Below, one piece after another: positions 18,668 through 26,639 of a stretch of 64,000 nt of DNA. Position numbers and translations under genes: made by a program. The notes under the pieces are model-generated. The model saw nothing but the letters and a program-made list of their open reading frames with translations, did no database searches and was not told the origin of the DNA. How positions within the stretch are numbered: the stretch's first letter is position 1; every line of letters starts with the position of its first letter. The stretch is from Paraburkholderia rhynchosiae (GTDB lineage: Bacteria > Pseudomonadota > Gammaproteobacteria > Burkholderiales > Burkholderiaceae), in the NCBI RefSeq assembly GCF_002879865.1, contig NZ_PNXY01000002.1, positions 310,001-374,000 on the forward strand, written 5' to 3'.

Positions 18668-19500
18668 GCGTACAGAACGTGCGCGTACCAGGCGGCGACT
18701 TTACACCGCGTCGCTGGCAGGGCGGCCCGCTCGACTGCGCCGGCTGCGGGTATGTGCGGTTCCGCGAGTTGCCGGCGGAGCACGGTCGCGGGCCAGGTCA
18801 CGCGTGCATGCAGGATGCGTACGCGCGCCGCATCGAGCGTTTCCTTCACTGGCATCCTGAACTGGCCAACGAGCAGCTTGCGCATCCGTACTTCGAGGTG
18901 CGCCCAATCGCCGCGAGTCACGCCGATGTCTTTTGTCTGCCCGCATTGCTCGGCGACCCGGACGAGATGGTCCGGCTGCAGCTCGCGTTGCGATTGCCGC
19001 AGGCGCAACTGGCGCGCCTGATCCACGATCCGCATCGCGAGGTGCGGATTCGCGTGGCGCAGCGCCTGTCGTCTGCTGCATTGGTCGGCATGCGGGGCGA
19101 TTCCGACTACGGCGTGCGCGAATGGGTGGCTCAGCGTCTGCCGCTCGCGCTGCTGCCGCAGATGATCGGCGACCCTGATCGCGTAGTCCGGATGCGACTG
19201 GCCGAGCGTCTTGAGATGCCCGCGCTGCTGCGTATTGGCGACGACAGCGAGGCCGAGGTACGCCGCAGCGTCGCGGAGCGTCTGCCCGCGACGCTGCTAT
19301 CGCGCCTCGCGTTCGATCCCGATTGGCGAGTGCGCTGGGAAGTCGCGGGGCGCGCCGCTGGCGAAATCGTGGCGTCGCGGGTGGACGACGCGGACGAAGA
19401 GGTGCGCGCGCTCGCGCGGCAGCGCCGGCAGTCGGGCGAGGTCGCGAACCTGATGACCACTGGACAGACGCAACGATCAGCGGGAGTGAAGCATGGCTGA
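18664..19500 (+). CDS. LRV-type 4Fe-4S leucine-rich variant repeat protein
   Basis: A 278-residue protein with an N-terminal cysteine cluster (LDCAGCGYVRFRELP, then HACMQD) that fits the LRV FeS4 domain, followed by about seven helical repeats of some 24 residues with a recurring VRxxVAxRLP core (VRIRVAQRLS, VREWVAQRLP, VRMRLAERLE, VRRSVAERLP). This matches the Azotobacter LRV protein encoded near nifB. Its function is unproven; an oxygen- or redox-sensing scaffold has been suggested for the family. Overlaps the preceding and following genes, so it is co-translated. Confidence 0.85.
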   Translation: MSVQNVRVPGGDFTPRRWQGGPLDCAGCGYVRFRELPAEHGRGPGHACMQDAYARRIERFLHWHPELANEQLAHPYFEVRPIAASHADVFCLPALLGDPDEMVRLQLALRLPQAQLARLIHDPHREVRIRVAQRLSSAALVGMRGDSDYGVREWVAQRLPLALLPQMIGDPDRVVRMRLAERLEMPALLRIGDDSEAEVRRSVAERLPATLLSRLAFDPDWRVRWEVAGRAAGEIVASRVDDADEEVRALARQRRQSGEVANLMTTGQTQRSAGVKHG

Positions 19501-19873
19501 CATCAACCGCGACGACGACCTGATCGAGGTCGCGTTTCCCCCGCGCTTCAACTACGGCGAGCGCGTGATCGCACGCGCGGTGATCCGAAACGACGGCACC
19601 TACAACGGCAAGGACATCGGCGAAGTGCTGGTGAACAAGGGCGAGTTCGGCTACGTCACCAGCATCGACACCTTCCTTCAGCGGTTCTATATCTACGCAG
19701 TGGAGTTCGTCGAGAGCGGCCACCGTGTCGGCATGCGCGCGAAAGAGCTATGCACGCTCGACAACCTGCCGGACGTTGTGCTGCAAGGCTTGGGCGAGCG
19801 GGCCGAAGCGCTGCACAAGATCGGCACACGGGTCCAGCTGGAAACGTCGCAACCGCAGGAGCCGTCAGCATGA
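19493..19873 (+). CDS. nifZ: NifZ, MoFe protein maturation factor
   Basis: A 126-residue NifZ. Family features are FNYGERVIARAVIRNDGTYN, LVNKGEFGYVTSIDTFLQRF and YIYAVEFVESGHRVGMRAKE. In Azotobacter NifZ helps form the second P-cluster of the MoFe protein. It overlaps the end of the LRV gene by eight bases and the second nifZ by four (ATGA). Two adjacent nifZ-like genes are present here. Confidence 0.93.
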   Translation: MADINRDDDLIEVAFPPRFNYGERVIARAVIRNDGTYNGKDIGEVLVNKGEFGYVTSIDTFLQRFYIYAVEFVESGHRVGMRAKELCTLDNLPDVVLQGLGERAEALHKIGTRVQLETSQPQEPSA

Positions 19874-20145
19874 GTATCGAACCGGTTCAGCCTGCTTATC
19901 AGTGGGGCATGCGCGTGATCGCGCTGGATGACCTGTGCAACGACGGCAGCTTTCCGGAGCGCGGCCAGGACGATTGTCTGGCCGAGGCGGGTACGGTCGG
20001 CGAAATCGTCAACGTCGGCCGGGTGGTTGAGAGCGGCGAGCCGGTCTATATGGTGGAGTTCGGCAACTGTGTCGTCGGATGCACGGAGAATGAAATTGCG
20101 CCCGCACCCGCCGGCCTGCTACCCGAAGAAGGAGCCATGTCATGA
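19870..20145 (+). CDS. nifZ: Second NifZ-family protein
   Basis: A 91-residue NifZ-domain protein: QWGMRVIALDDLCNDGSFPE, GTVGEIVNVGRVVESGEPVY and MVEFGNCVVGCTENEI. Shorter than the upstream NifZ and less similar at the ends; it has two cysteines in the C-terminal half that the first copy lacks. It overlaps the upstream nifZ stop (ATGA) and the downstream start (ATGA), which indicates tight translational coupling. Tandem nifZ genes occur in other betaproteobacterial nif clusters. Confidence 0.88.
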   Translation: MSIEPVQPAYQWGMRVIALDDLCNDGSFPERGQDDCLAEAGTVGEIVNVGRVVESGEPVYMVEFGNCVVGCTENEIAPAPAGLLPEEGAMS

Positions 20146-20513
20146 CGGTTCAGGCGAGCGCGCCAGAAGCGGCGCCGGCGCGCGACGGTTTGCGCGCGGG
20201 CCGCCCGTTCGACCTGACCCAGCGCCAGATCGAGCAAGCGTTGCGCGAGCGTACCCGCTACCGCTATGTGGTGCCGCGCGTGCTGCGCGATGGGCAGGGG
20301 TTCCGTGTCGAGAGCCCGTGCTGCTCCCACAATGTCGACGCGAATGGCGGGCTGATCGACATAGCCTGGCTCACGCGCGATGAAGACGGTATGTGGCACC
20401 TGAGCGCGCGCGATCATGCGTCGCACCGATGGATGCCCCAGCATGAGAGCACCAATCTGGCCGAGCTGCTGGATACGCTGTGCATCGATCGCGAATGCGT
20501 GTTCTGGCCGTGA
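20142..20513 (+). CDS. DUF3024-like protein of the nif operon
   Basis: A 123-residue protein with PFDLTQRQIEQALRERTRYR, RVESPCCSHNVDANGGLIDI and a C-terminal LAELLDTLCIDRECVFWP. This agrees with DUF3024-type proteins as I remember them; I could not check a profile. The CC motif and further cysteine near the end could bind a metal. It overlaps nifZ2 by four bases and is followed by the nifS remnant. No biochemical role is known to me. Confidence 0.7.
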   Translation: MTVQASAPEAAPARDGLRAGRPFDLTQRQIEQALRERTRYRYVVPRVLRDGQGFRVESPCCSHNVDANGGLIDIAWLTRDEDGMWHLSARDHASHRWMPQHESTNLAELLDTLCIDRECVFWP

Positions 20514-20532
20514 AGCAAACTAACGGAGCCGG

Positions 20533-20980
20533 GCGACGATCTATCTCGATCACAACGCGACCATGCCGCCAGCCTCCGCCGTGGCAGGCGATGCTGTCCA
20601 TCTTGACGGATGTGCGGGGCAACGCGTCGTCGCAGCATGCCGGCGGGCAGAAGGTGAAGGGCACGCTCGCTGCGGCCCGCGCGACGATCGCGCGAGCGCT
20701 CGGTTGCAAGCCCGCAGAGTTGATCTTCACCAGCGGCGCCACCGAAGCCAATCACCTGGCCGTGTGCGGGCTGCGCGCGGCGGCGCCGGAGGGCCGGCAC
20801 CGTGGCGTATCCAGCGCGATCGAACATGCAGTGCACCTGAAGCTGGCGCGTGCGCTGGCTGCACGCGGCGGTGCGGCTGCGCTCGGCGAAATCACTACGG
20901 CGCAGGACATTGAGTACGTGCTCGCCCATCTGCCACCGTTGCTTCGTCCACTGCTGGAGGAAGCAGCGCATTCCGCTTGA
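20533..20980 (+). pseudogene. Second cysteine desulfurase (NifS-like) remnant
   Basis: Frame-corrected translation begins IYLDHNATMPPASAVAG, the start of a class V aminotransferase. After a frameshift near 20590 it goes on MLSILTDVRGNASSQHAGGQ, LIFTSGATEANHLAVCGLRA and SSAIEHAVHLKLARALAARG, and then jumps directly to a NifS-type C-terminus (ITTAQDIEYVLAHLPPLLRP). The middle of the protein, with the PLP lysine and the catalytic cysteine, is deleted. No start codon is obvious. It sits in the nifB operon, so this desulfurase was lost independently of the one at 13481-14444. Confidence 0.82.
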
Positions 20981-21010
20981 ACCTGTCATCAATCTCCGGA
21001 GTCCGCAACC

Positions 21011-21229
21011 ATGAAAGTCATGATCCGCAAGGACAGCAAGGGCGCGCTGAGCGCCTACGTGCCAAAGAAGGACCTGGAAGAGCCCATTGTCGCGATGGCG
21101 CAGCCCGGGATGTGGGGCGGTCTCGTCACGCTCGCGAACGGCTGGCAACTCGAATTGCCCGCGATGGCCGACGATACGCCGCTGCCGATCACGGTCGAAG
21201 CGCGGCGCATTGCTGGCGTGGAGGAGTGA
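21011..21229 (+). CDS. nifT: NifT/FixU protein
   Basis: A 72-residue NifT: MKVMIRKDSKGALSAYVPKK, a mid-segment GLVTLANGWQLELP and PITVEARRIAGVEE. NifT is a small conserved nif protein without an essential role known. Ribosome site TCTCCGGAG lies a little far from the ATG at 21011. The next gene starts one base after its stop. Confidence 0.9.
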   Translation: MKVMIRKDSKGALSAYVPKKDLEEPIVAMAQPGMWGGLVTLANGWQLELPAMADDTPLPITVEARRIAGVEE

Positions 21230-21230
21230 G

Positions 21231-21509
21231 ATGAGCCTGAACGCCGAGCAATTGGACTTCGCGGCGGACCTGCTCCGCACGGCACCGACGCTACGCGACG
21301 CCGCCGCGCAATGGCACGAACGTTATCCCGAGGTGCGCACAATGCATGTCAGCGCAACGGTGATGCGCGACGAGACAGCAGCGCTTCGGTTCGGTGTGCG
21401 CAGTATCTATTTCGCGATGTCGGCCGGGCATTGCAGGTCCATCACGCAGCGGCCTGAAGAGGCCGATGCGTTGATCCTGACCGAGGAGAAGGCACATGGA
21501 AATCGATGA
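21231..21509 (+). CDS. Small conserved-looking nif operon protein, unknown
   Basis: A 92-residue protein (MSLNAEQLDFAADLLRTAPT, HERYPEVRTMHVSATVMRDE, VRSIYFAMSAGHCRSITQRP). I do not recognise a family with confidence. It starts one base after nifT and overlaps the DegT-like gene by 14 bases, so it is embedded in the operon and translated with its neighbours. A single cysteine and several histidines are present. Confidence 0.7.
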   Translation: MSLNAEQLDFAADLLRTAPTLRDAAAQWHERYPEVRTMHVSATVMRDETAALRFGVRSIYFAMSAGHCRSITQRPEEADALILTEEKAHGNR

Positions 21510-22659
21510 GATCGCGCTGAGCGAACCGGCCTGCGCCGCGCGCGAGATCGATCTCGTCAACGCGGTGCTGCAATCCTCGCGTTGGAGCGACGGGCCGATA
21601 CTTGATTCATTCGAGCGCGCGTTTGCGGGCTGGGTTGGCCGGGAGTATGCGGTCGCGGTCGCGAGCGGCACGCTCGCCACCTGGATTGCGTTGCGCGCGA
21701 TGGGGATCGGCCCGGGAGACGAGGTGGTCTGCGCGTCGCACGCCTGGCATCAGGTGGCGCAGGCGATCACGCTGGCGGGAGCCGTGCCGGTGTTCGCCGA
21801 CATCGACTACTGGAGCGGTTGTCTGAGCGCCGAAAAAGCCGCGCAGAAGATCGGCCCTCGCACGCGCGCGATCCTCGCCGGCAACACCAACGGCCACCCG
21901 GCTGCGTGGGCGCTGCTGCGCGAACTGGCCGACGCGCAGCGCCTGCGGCTGATCGAAGACAGTACTGAGGCGTTGGGCTCGCGCTACCGGGGCCGCAACG
22001 TGGGCTGTTTCGGCGACGTATCTGTGTTCGACTTCTCCAGCCCGTCCGCGCTGTGCACAGGAGCGGGCGGCATGCTTGTCACCGACGATGACGAACTCGT
22101 CCATGAACTGCGCTATCTGCGCGAGCGGCGCGTGACGGACCGCGCGTCCGTCTCGGTCGGCTCGTGGGTGCCGCTGCAGGCGGGCATCAGTGATCTGACC
22201 GCCGCGCTCGGTCTCGCGCAACTGGCCGAACTCGACACGCGCCTCGCGCAGCGAAAGCAGGTCGAGACCTGGTATCACGAAGAGATGCAAAGCTTCGAAG
22301 GGATCAAGCCGGCCTACGTGGCCGAGGACGTCGAAGAAGTGCACTGGATGCTTTACGTTGTGCATTTGGGCAAGCGTTTTACGCAGAGCGCGCGCGCCCA
22401 GATGATCGACGACATGAAATCTTGCGGCATTGAGACGGTGGCCTACAGCCATCCGCTGCATCAGCAGTTTCACTACATGAACGCGGGCGATGCGATCGGC
22501 CGCAAGAGCGGCCTGTTGCCCGACACCGAGCGCATCGGCGATCGCGCGCTGGCGCTGCCGCTGCACACGCTGCTCGACACCGACCGGGTCAAGTACATCG
22601 TCAAGACGCTGAAAGACACCGCGACCAACGTGGGCGCCGGCGCCGCCATTTATCTGTGA
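21496..22659 (+). CDS. DegT/DnrJ/EryC1-family protein lacking the PLP lysine
   Basis: A 387-residue member of the sugar aminotransferase fold family: VASGTLATWIALRAMGIGPG, VVCASHAWHQVAQAITLAGA, LRLIEDSTEALGSRYRGRNV and SVFDFSSPSALCTGAGGMLV. In active DegT enzymes the last motif reads FSFxxxKxxTTGEGG and its lysine binds PLP; here that position is serine (codon TCC). Transamination is therefore unlikely, and another chemistry or a structural role is more probable. It lies in the nifB operon between a small unknown gene and a SIR2-like gene, ten bases apart. Confidence 0.85.
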   Translation: MEIDEIALSEPACAAREIDLVNAVLQSSRWSDGPILDSFERAFAGWVGREYAVAVASGTLATWIALRAMGIGPGDEVVCASHAWHQVAQAITLAGAVPVFADIDYWSGCLSAEKAAQKIGPRTRAILAGNTNGHPAAWALLRELADAQRLRLIEDSTEALGSRYRGRNVGCFGDVSVFDFSSPSALCTGAGGMLVTDDDELVHELRYLRERRVTDRASVSVGSWVPLQAGISDLTAALGLAQLAELDTRLAQRKQVETWYHEEMQSFEGIKPAYVAEDVEEVHWMLYVVHLGKRFTQSARAQMIDDMKSCGIETVAYSHPLHQQFHYMNAGDAIGRKSGLLPDTERIGDRALALPLHTLLDTDRVKYIVKTLKDTATNVGAGAAIYL

Positions 22660-22669
22660 GGCGCACTCC

Positions 22670-23512
22670 ATGACCGTTTCAGTCCAGACCATCGCCGAAC
22701 GCCTGTGTGCGGGCGGCGTCATTCCGTACCTGGGACCAGCGCTGCTCGCGCTGTGCCCCGATACGGCCGTCCCTGCCACGCCGCTCGCGCTCGCCGAAAT
22801 CATCACGGCCAAGGTCAGCGTGCTGCAGAAGATCCGCACCCGGCTGACCCAGGCGGCGCAGTTCATCGAGAACTTCAAGCATCGCAAGTCGCTGGTGAGC
22901 GTCATGAATGAGGCCTTCGCAATGACGCCGACGCCGTCGGCACTGCATTGCGCGCTGGCGGCGATCGGCGCCGGGCTGGTTGTCGACAGCTGGTACGACG
23001 ACACCTTCGCCTGCGCGCTGGCGCAGGCGCGGCCGCAGGGCGGCTGGGCGCAGTTGCAGGGGCTGTCGCAGGCCGAGCATTTCGGCCATTGGTTCGCGGC
23101 CTATAGCGCAGACGGCGCGTTGCTGGATGACGTGCCGGCCTCGGGCGCGCTGCTCTACAAGCCGATTGGCGGCCGTGCGCCGGCCTCTAACTACCTGGTC
23201 TCTGACAGCGACTTCGTCGAAGTCATGACCGAGATCGATATCCAGACGCCCATTCCGCCCGCCGTGCAGGCGTGGCGCAGCGGTCGCAGTTTTTTGTTTC
23301 TGGGCTGCCGTTTCGACGACCAGCTCACACGCAGTTTCGCGCGCCAGATCATGAAGCGCTCCTCCGACATGCACTGGGCCGTGCTGCCCGACGAACCGAC
23401 GCGTATGGAGGCGCGCTTCCTCGAAGAGCAGAGCATCACATGCATCGCGATGCCGCTGGACGGGTTCGCCGAAGCGTTGGTGGATGCCTTGCAACCCGCA
23501 CTGGCCGCGTGA
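22670..23512 (+). CDS. SIR2-like NAD-binding protein of the nif operon
   Basis: A 280-residue protein that looks like the SIR2_2 type: GGVIPYLGPALLAL for the NAD pocket, VVDSWYDDTFACALAQARPQ, ASGALLYKPIGGRAPASNYL (the LxKxHG-like block) and SGRSFLFLGCRFDDQLTRSF near the C-terminus. Classical sirtuin zinc cysteines are not seen. Such proteins may be NADases, deacylases or ADP-ribosyltransferases; which applies here cannot be read from sequence. It is ten bases downstream of the DegT-like gene, in line with nif expression. Confidence 0.72.
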   Translation: MTVSVQTIAERLCAGGVIPYLGPALLALCPDTAVPATPLALAEIITAKVSVLQKIRTRLTQAAQFIENFKHRKSLVSVMNEAFAMTPTPSALHCALAAIGAGLVVDSWYDDTFACALAQARPQGGWAQLQGLSQAEHFGHWFAAYSADGALLDDVPASGALLYKPIGGRAPASNYLVSDSDFVEVMTEIDIQTPIPPAVQAWRSGRSFLFLGCRFDDQLTRSFARQIMKRSSDMHWAVLPDEPTRMEARFLEEQSITCIAMPLDGFAEALVDALQPALAA

Positions 23513-23567
23513 AGCGTGGCCGCTATTCATCGTTCTTCATCCGTAGCCTTTTATCAAGATCGCCATC

Positions 23568-24008
23568 ATGACCACACTGACCGTACTGCCTTCGGGCAAG
23601 ACCTACGACGTTGCCGCCGGCGCGACCCTGCTGCAGGCACTGCTCGCCGTAGGCGAGAGCATCGAGCACAAGTGCAACGGCAAGGCCGACTGCGGAACTT
23701 GCCACCTGTTCGTACAGGAAGGGCGCACGAGCCTGTCGAAGATCCAGCGGCTCGAAAACGACAAGCTCGATAGGCTCGTGGACATCGGCTCCAGGTTGCG
23801 CCTCGCCTGTCAAGCCGTGCTGGCCGCAGAGCCGGTGACCATCGAACTGCTGACTTCGTCTGAGCGGCGAGATGACCGCGGTCGAATCGCTGGTGGTCGA
23901 CGTGGCCATCGTCGGCGCGCGTCTAGGCGGCCTCGCGCTGGCGCGCGTACTGCATGCGCACGACGTTTCCGTCGTGGTCATCGAAGCGCGCGAGGGCGGC
24001 CGTGCTGA
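23568..24008 (+). CDS. [2Fe-2S] plant/adrenodoxin-type ferredoxin
   Basis: The first 100 residues form a [2Fe-2S] ferredoxin: TLTVLPSGKTYDVAAGATLL, EHKCNGKADCGTCHLFVQEG and RLRLACQAVLAAEPVTIELL hold the four cluster cysteines. The rest of the 146-residue frame is an arginine-rich tail (after ERRDDRGRI) that overlaps the next gene and is probably read-through after loss of the original stop. Good placement at the end of the nifB operon suggests an electron donor for nitrogenase or its assembly. Confidence 0.85.
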   Translation: MTTLTVLPSGKTYDVAAGATLLQALLAVGESIEHKCNGKADCGTCHLFVQEGRTSLSKIQRLENDKLDRLVDIGSRLRLACQAVLAAEPVTIELLTSSERRDDRGRIAGGRRGHRRRASRRPRAGARTACARRFRRGHRSARGRPC

Positions 24009-24650
24009 CGCAATGTTGCGAAGCCACCGGCGAGACGCTGGGCCTCGTTCCGGCTGGTTCTGGCCCGATGCGGAGCCGCCCATCACCGCGCTGCTCGACG
24101 AACTCGAACTGGGTATGCCGAGCGTGCGGCAGCACGACCCCGGCGATGCGCGTTGGCTCTCGACCTTAACCGCGAACCGCAGCGGCGCGAGGGGCCGCTT
24201 GGGACGCATGCCGGGGGCGCGCCACATCGCAGGCGGGACGGCGCGTCTGGTCGATACGCAGGCTGCCGCGCTTCTGGCAGCCTGCGTGCGGACCGGCAGC
24301 GCGTTGCTGATGCTGCGTGACCGCGGCGCCTAGCTTGAACTGCAAACCGGAAGTAGCGCTGCGACACGCGTGCTGCGTGCCCGCCGGGCGGTACTCGCGT
24401 TGCCGCAGCGGCTGGTCGCGGCGCATGTCAGGTTCGATCCGCCGCTGCCCGCGCTGCTTGCTGACGCGCTCGCGGCCACACTGACCCTGCTGAGCGCGGC
24501 GCTGGCGTTCAACAACACGTCCTGCGCGTTGTCAGAACTTCCCTGGCGAGCACCACCCGGACGCGGCGCTGCTACGTGCGATCGCGCTCGAATTGAACGC
24601 GCGTCTCGTGCATGCCTGTCCGGACAACGATCCTGCGGCCGTGCCGGCAT
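23872..24650 (+). pseudogene. FAD-dependent oxidoreductase remnant
   Basis: It begins VDVAIVGARLGGLALARVLH, a Rossmann FAD motif with its second glycine changed to arginine, followed by VVVIEAREGGRA. The middle is shortened; a TAG stop at 24331-24333 interrupts the frame, and homologous-looking sequence continues afterwards (RVLRARRAVLALPQRLVAAH, VRFDPPLPALLADAL, LAFNNTSCALSELPWR). It resembles flavin amine-oxidase-type proteins. The remnant overlaps the ferredoxin tail and marks the decaying end of the nifB operon. Confidence 0.65.
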
Positions 24651-24744
24651 GACCCGCAGCGCCGCTATCGAAACCAGCGCGCGGCTGGCGATCATCGAGC
24701 AGGCCGGCACGGCGGCGATGATCCTGACCGAAGGCGGGGATCCG

Positions 24745-24879
24745 GGTAGCGTCGAGATGCGGGCAGATGCCCTTCGCGCGTTCCAGCAGGCTGTCGGCGG
24801 TGGCCTGTTCCAGCGTGCCGGCCATGAAGACGGTGAGACTGAGTGCCATCCCGTAGGCGCCCTCGAGGTTCATATACAT
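24745..24879 (-). pseudogene. Ohr/OsmC-like C-terminal fragment
   Basis: About 45 residues on the minus strand (LEQATADSLLERAKGICPHL, then DATR) resemble the end of organic hydroperoxide resistance proteins, where the motif is usually CPYSNATRGN. The rest of the protein, including its first active cysteine, is missing. Assignment is tentative. Confidence 0.35.
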
Positions 24880-24903
24880 CGACAGCGCGATTCCCCGTTC
24901 GGC

Positions 24904-25140
24904 TCAGCGCAGCAGCTTGCGGCGCTCGGCGGGCGAATAGTTGCTGAGGTGCCCTTCGCGCGCCGCCTGACGCCGCGCGCAGGAAATGATCGCGCGGCTC
25001 TTGCCGGGCGAGGCCGGCGCGCTGACCTGCTTGTCCAGCGCGGTGCCGCCGCATTGCGGGCAGACGGGCGTGTGGCCAGCGCGTACCAGCGTTTCGAATG
25101 CGTGGCCGCAGGCCGCGCAACGGTAGTCGTACAGGGGCAT
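24904..25140 (-). CDS. FmdB-family zinc ribbon protein
   Basis: A 78-residue protein starting MPLYDYRCAACGHAFETLVR and continuing PVCPQCGGTALDKQVSAPA; the two CxxC pairs are the FmdB zinc ribbon. The C-terminal half is basic. It lies 18 bases downstream of the nifO remnant on the same strand, surrounded by decayed genes, yet it is itself intact. FmdB-type proteins are often called regulators, without firm evidence. Confidence 0.8.
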   Translation of the reverse strand: MPLYDYRCAACGHAFETLVRAGHTPVCPQCGGTALDKQVSAPASPGKSRAIISCARRQAAREGHLSNYSPAERRKLLR

Positions 25141-25158
25141 AGTGATCAGATCTCCGTT

Positions 25159-25596
25159 TCAGGTGGATGGGGCGCAGCGGATCGCCCGTTGGTGCGAGCT
25201 GTGGTCCGTCATTGCGGCGCAGCCTTCGTGCGGCATGTCCGGGGCCGGTGCGTGCGCGCCGAGCCCGATCCAGGTGTGTACCAAGGCCGCATTGAAGCCG
25301 ACCATGCGGCGCTCGTCGCATTGCATCAGTAGCCGGCGAGCAGCGGCTCGGCCAGCAACAGCGCCAGCGCGACGTTGGCGTCGATCGTTTCCGGCACCAC
25401 TTCGCTCGACTTGATGCGCGGTGCCGCGCGGTAGAACCTCTCGCTGACCGGCCGCGGCGCCATGAAGGCCCGCAGCGTGCGGCGATCCAGAGCCAGCTCA
25501 GTAGTTGCGCCCGTCGAGTGTGTGGCCGGCTATGCGCAGCAGGGCTTTCTGGCGCGCATTGCCGGAGCAGCCGGGTTTTTGGGTGAGGTGGGCCAT
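25159..25596 (-). pseudogene. NifO-like ArsC/Spx-family protein, frameshifted
   Basis: Frame-corrected translation gives a nitrogenase-associated ArsC-fold protein: AHLTQKPGCSGNARQKALLR with the redox cysteine, then LALDRRTLRAFMAPRPVSER, APRIKSSEVVPETIDANVAL and MQCDERRMVGFNAALVHTWI. Two frame changes are needed, after GHTLDGRNY (near 25497) and after LLAEPLLAGY (near 25330). NifO-like proteins influence molybdenum and nitrate metabolism in some diazotrophs. The gene is nonfunctional as it stands. Confidence 0.65.
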
Positions 25597-25607
25597 TGCC
25601 GGGGTTT

Positions 25608-25721
25608 TCAGTTTTGACGCAGCAGTTGCAGGCAGTCGAGGCTGGCCGCCATGTCGAGGGCAGTGAAGTCGTCCTGGTAATGCACAGCCGGATCGGCGAC
25701 CAGCCTGAGCAGCGTGCGCAC
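25608..25721 (-). CDS. Short fragment, possibly the tail of a larger protein
   Basis: A 37-codon frame from GTG (VRTLLRLVADPAVHYQDDFT, then ALDMAASLDCLQLLRQN). The ALDMAASLDCLQLL pattern resembles an ankyrin-type C-terminus, for instance ALDMAADLGLQLLL in the protein at 35436. Likely the end of a truncated gene upstream of the nifO remnant. Confidence 0.3.
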   Translation of the reverse strand: MRTLLRLVADPAVHYQDDFTALDMAASLDCLQLLRQN

Positions 25722-25753
25722 TTAACAACGGAATGGGACACTCGCTGCGCTCG

Positions 25754-26428
25754 CTAGAACTTCATCCCGACGCCTATTCCCAGTACCAGTGGGTCGATGT
25801 CCAGTCGGCCCAATGAACTGCCGCCGACCGAGGCGTCCGTGTGCATCCAGATCTTCTTGATATCCGCGTTGAGAAAGACGGTCTTCGTGATCTGCACGTC
25901 GACGCCAGCCTGCACCGCCGGACCGAAGCTGCTGCGTGACACCTGGATGCCTTCGGAGCCCACGCTCAGGCCGTCGTTGTAGAAGTACGTGTAGTTGACC
26001 CCCGCGCCGACATACGGTCGGATCATGCCGGCAAGGTTGAAGTGATATTGCAGCAGCAGCGTCGGTGGCAGCACGTTCACGCCACCCAGATCGCCGAGGC
26101 CAGACGTCACGTGGTGCCGCGAGGTGCCGAGAATCAGCTCGATGCCGATCGCGTCGCGGATCATGTAGGTCAGGTCCAACTCCGGCACGAGTGCGTTATT
26201 GACACCCACGCCGAGCGACGACAACGTGCCGCTGGTGTGTACTTCCGGCTCGATAGAGATGGCACGCAGACGCACGAGCACGTCACCGGCGTGGATCCCA
26301 TCCGCCGGCACCTCGCCTGCCATCGTGCTTCCGTTCGCGCTTACGTCATCCGCGTATGCCCGCACTTCGAACAAACCGGTAGCGCACAGGCTTGCCACGA
26401 TCATCACGGCCTTAATCATGTGCTTCAT
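25754..26428 (-). CDS. ompW: OmpW-family outer membrane protein
   Basis: A 224-residue beta-barrel protein with a signal peptide (MIKAVMIVASLCATGLFEVR, cut near AYADD) and OmpW family blocks: AGDVLVRLRAISIEPEVHT, LDLTYMIRDAIGIELILGTS, LPPTLLLQYHFNLAGMIRPY and VFLNADIKKIWMHTDA, ending in aromatic Phe (GVGMKF) as expected for barrel insertion. OmpW forms a narrow hydrophobic channel and is often oxygen- or stress-regulated. It lies alone between decayed genes and an IS110 copy, with no promoter element that I could define. Confidence 0.92.
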   Translation of the reverse strand: MKHMIKAVMIVASLCATGLFEVRAYADDVSANGSTMAGEVPADGIHAGDVLVRLRAISIEPEVHTSGTLSSLGVGVNNALVPELDLTYMIRDAIGIELILGTSRHHVTSGLGDLGGVNVLPPTLLLQYHFNLAGMIRPYVGAGVNYTYFYNDGLSVGSEGIQVSRSSFGPAVQAGVDVQITKTVFLNADIKKIWMHTDASVGGSSLGRLDIDPLVLGIGVGMKF

Positions 26429-26639
26429 CGCTTTCCCCTTGTTGATGTATGCGGGGAATTGTCGACGCGCAAATCAGGGCTGCCCTTGCGTAGGATCAAC
26501 CGATCCCGAGCCCGAAGTCAAGATGCGACATTGGGTCACGCGTCGGAACGTCGAGATTGCGGGAGCCTTGAGCCTGATGGCATGAACTCCCGCCCCCTTC
26601 TGGGCGACACTTACCTCACCAATTCCCGGGAGAACGTTA

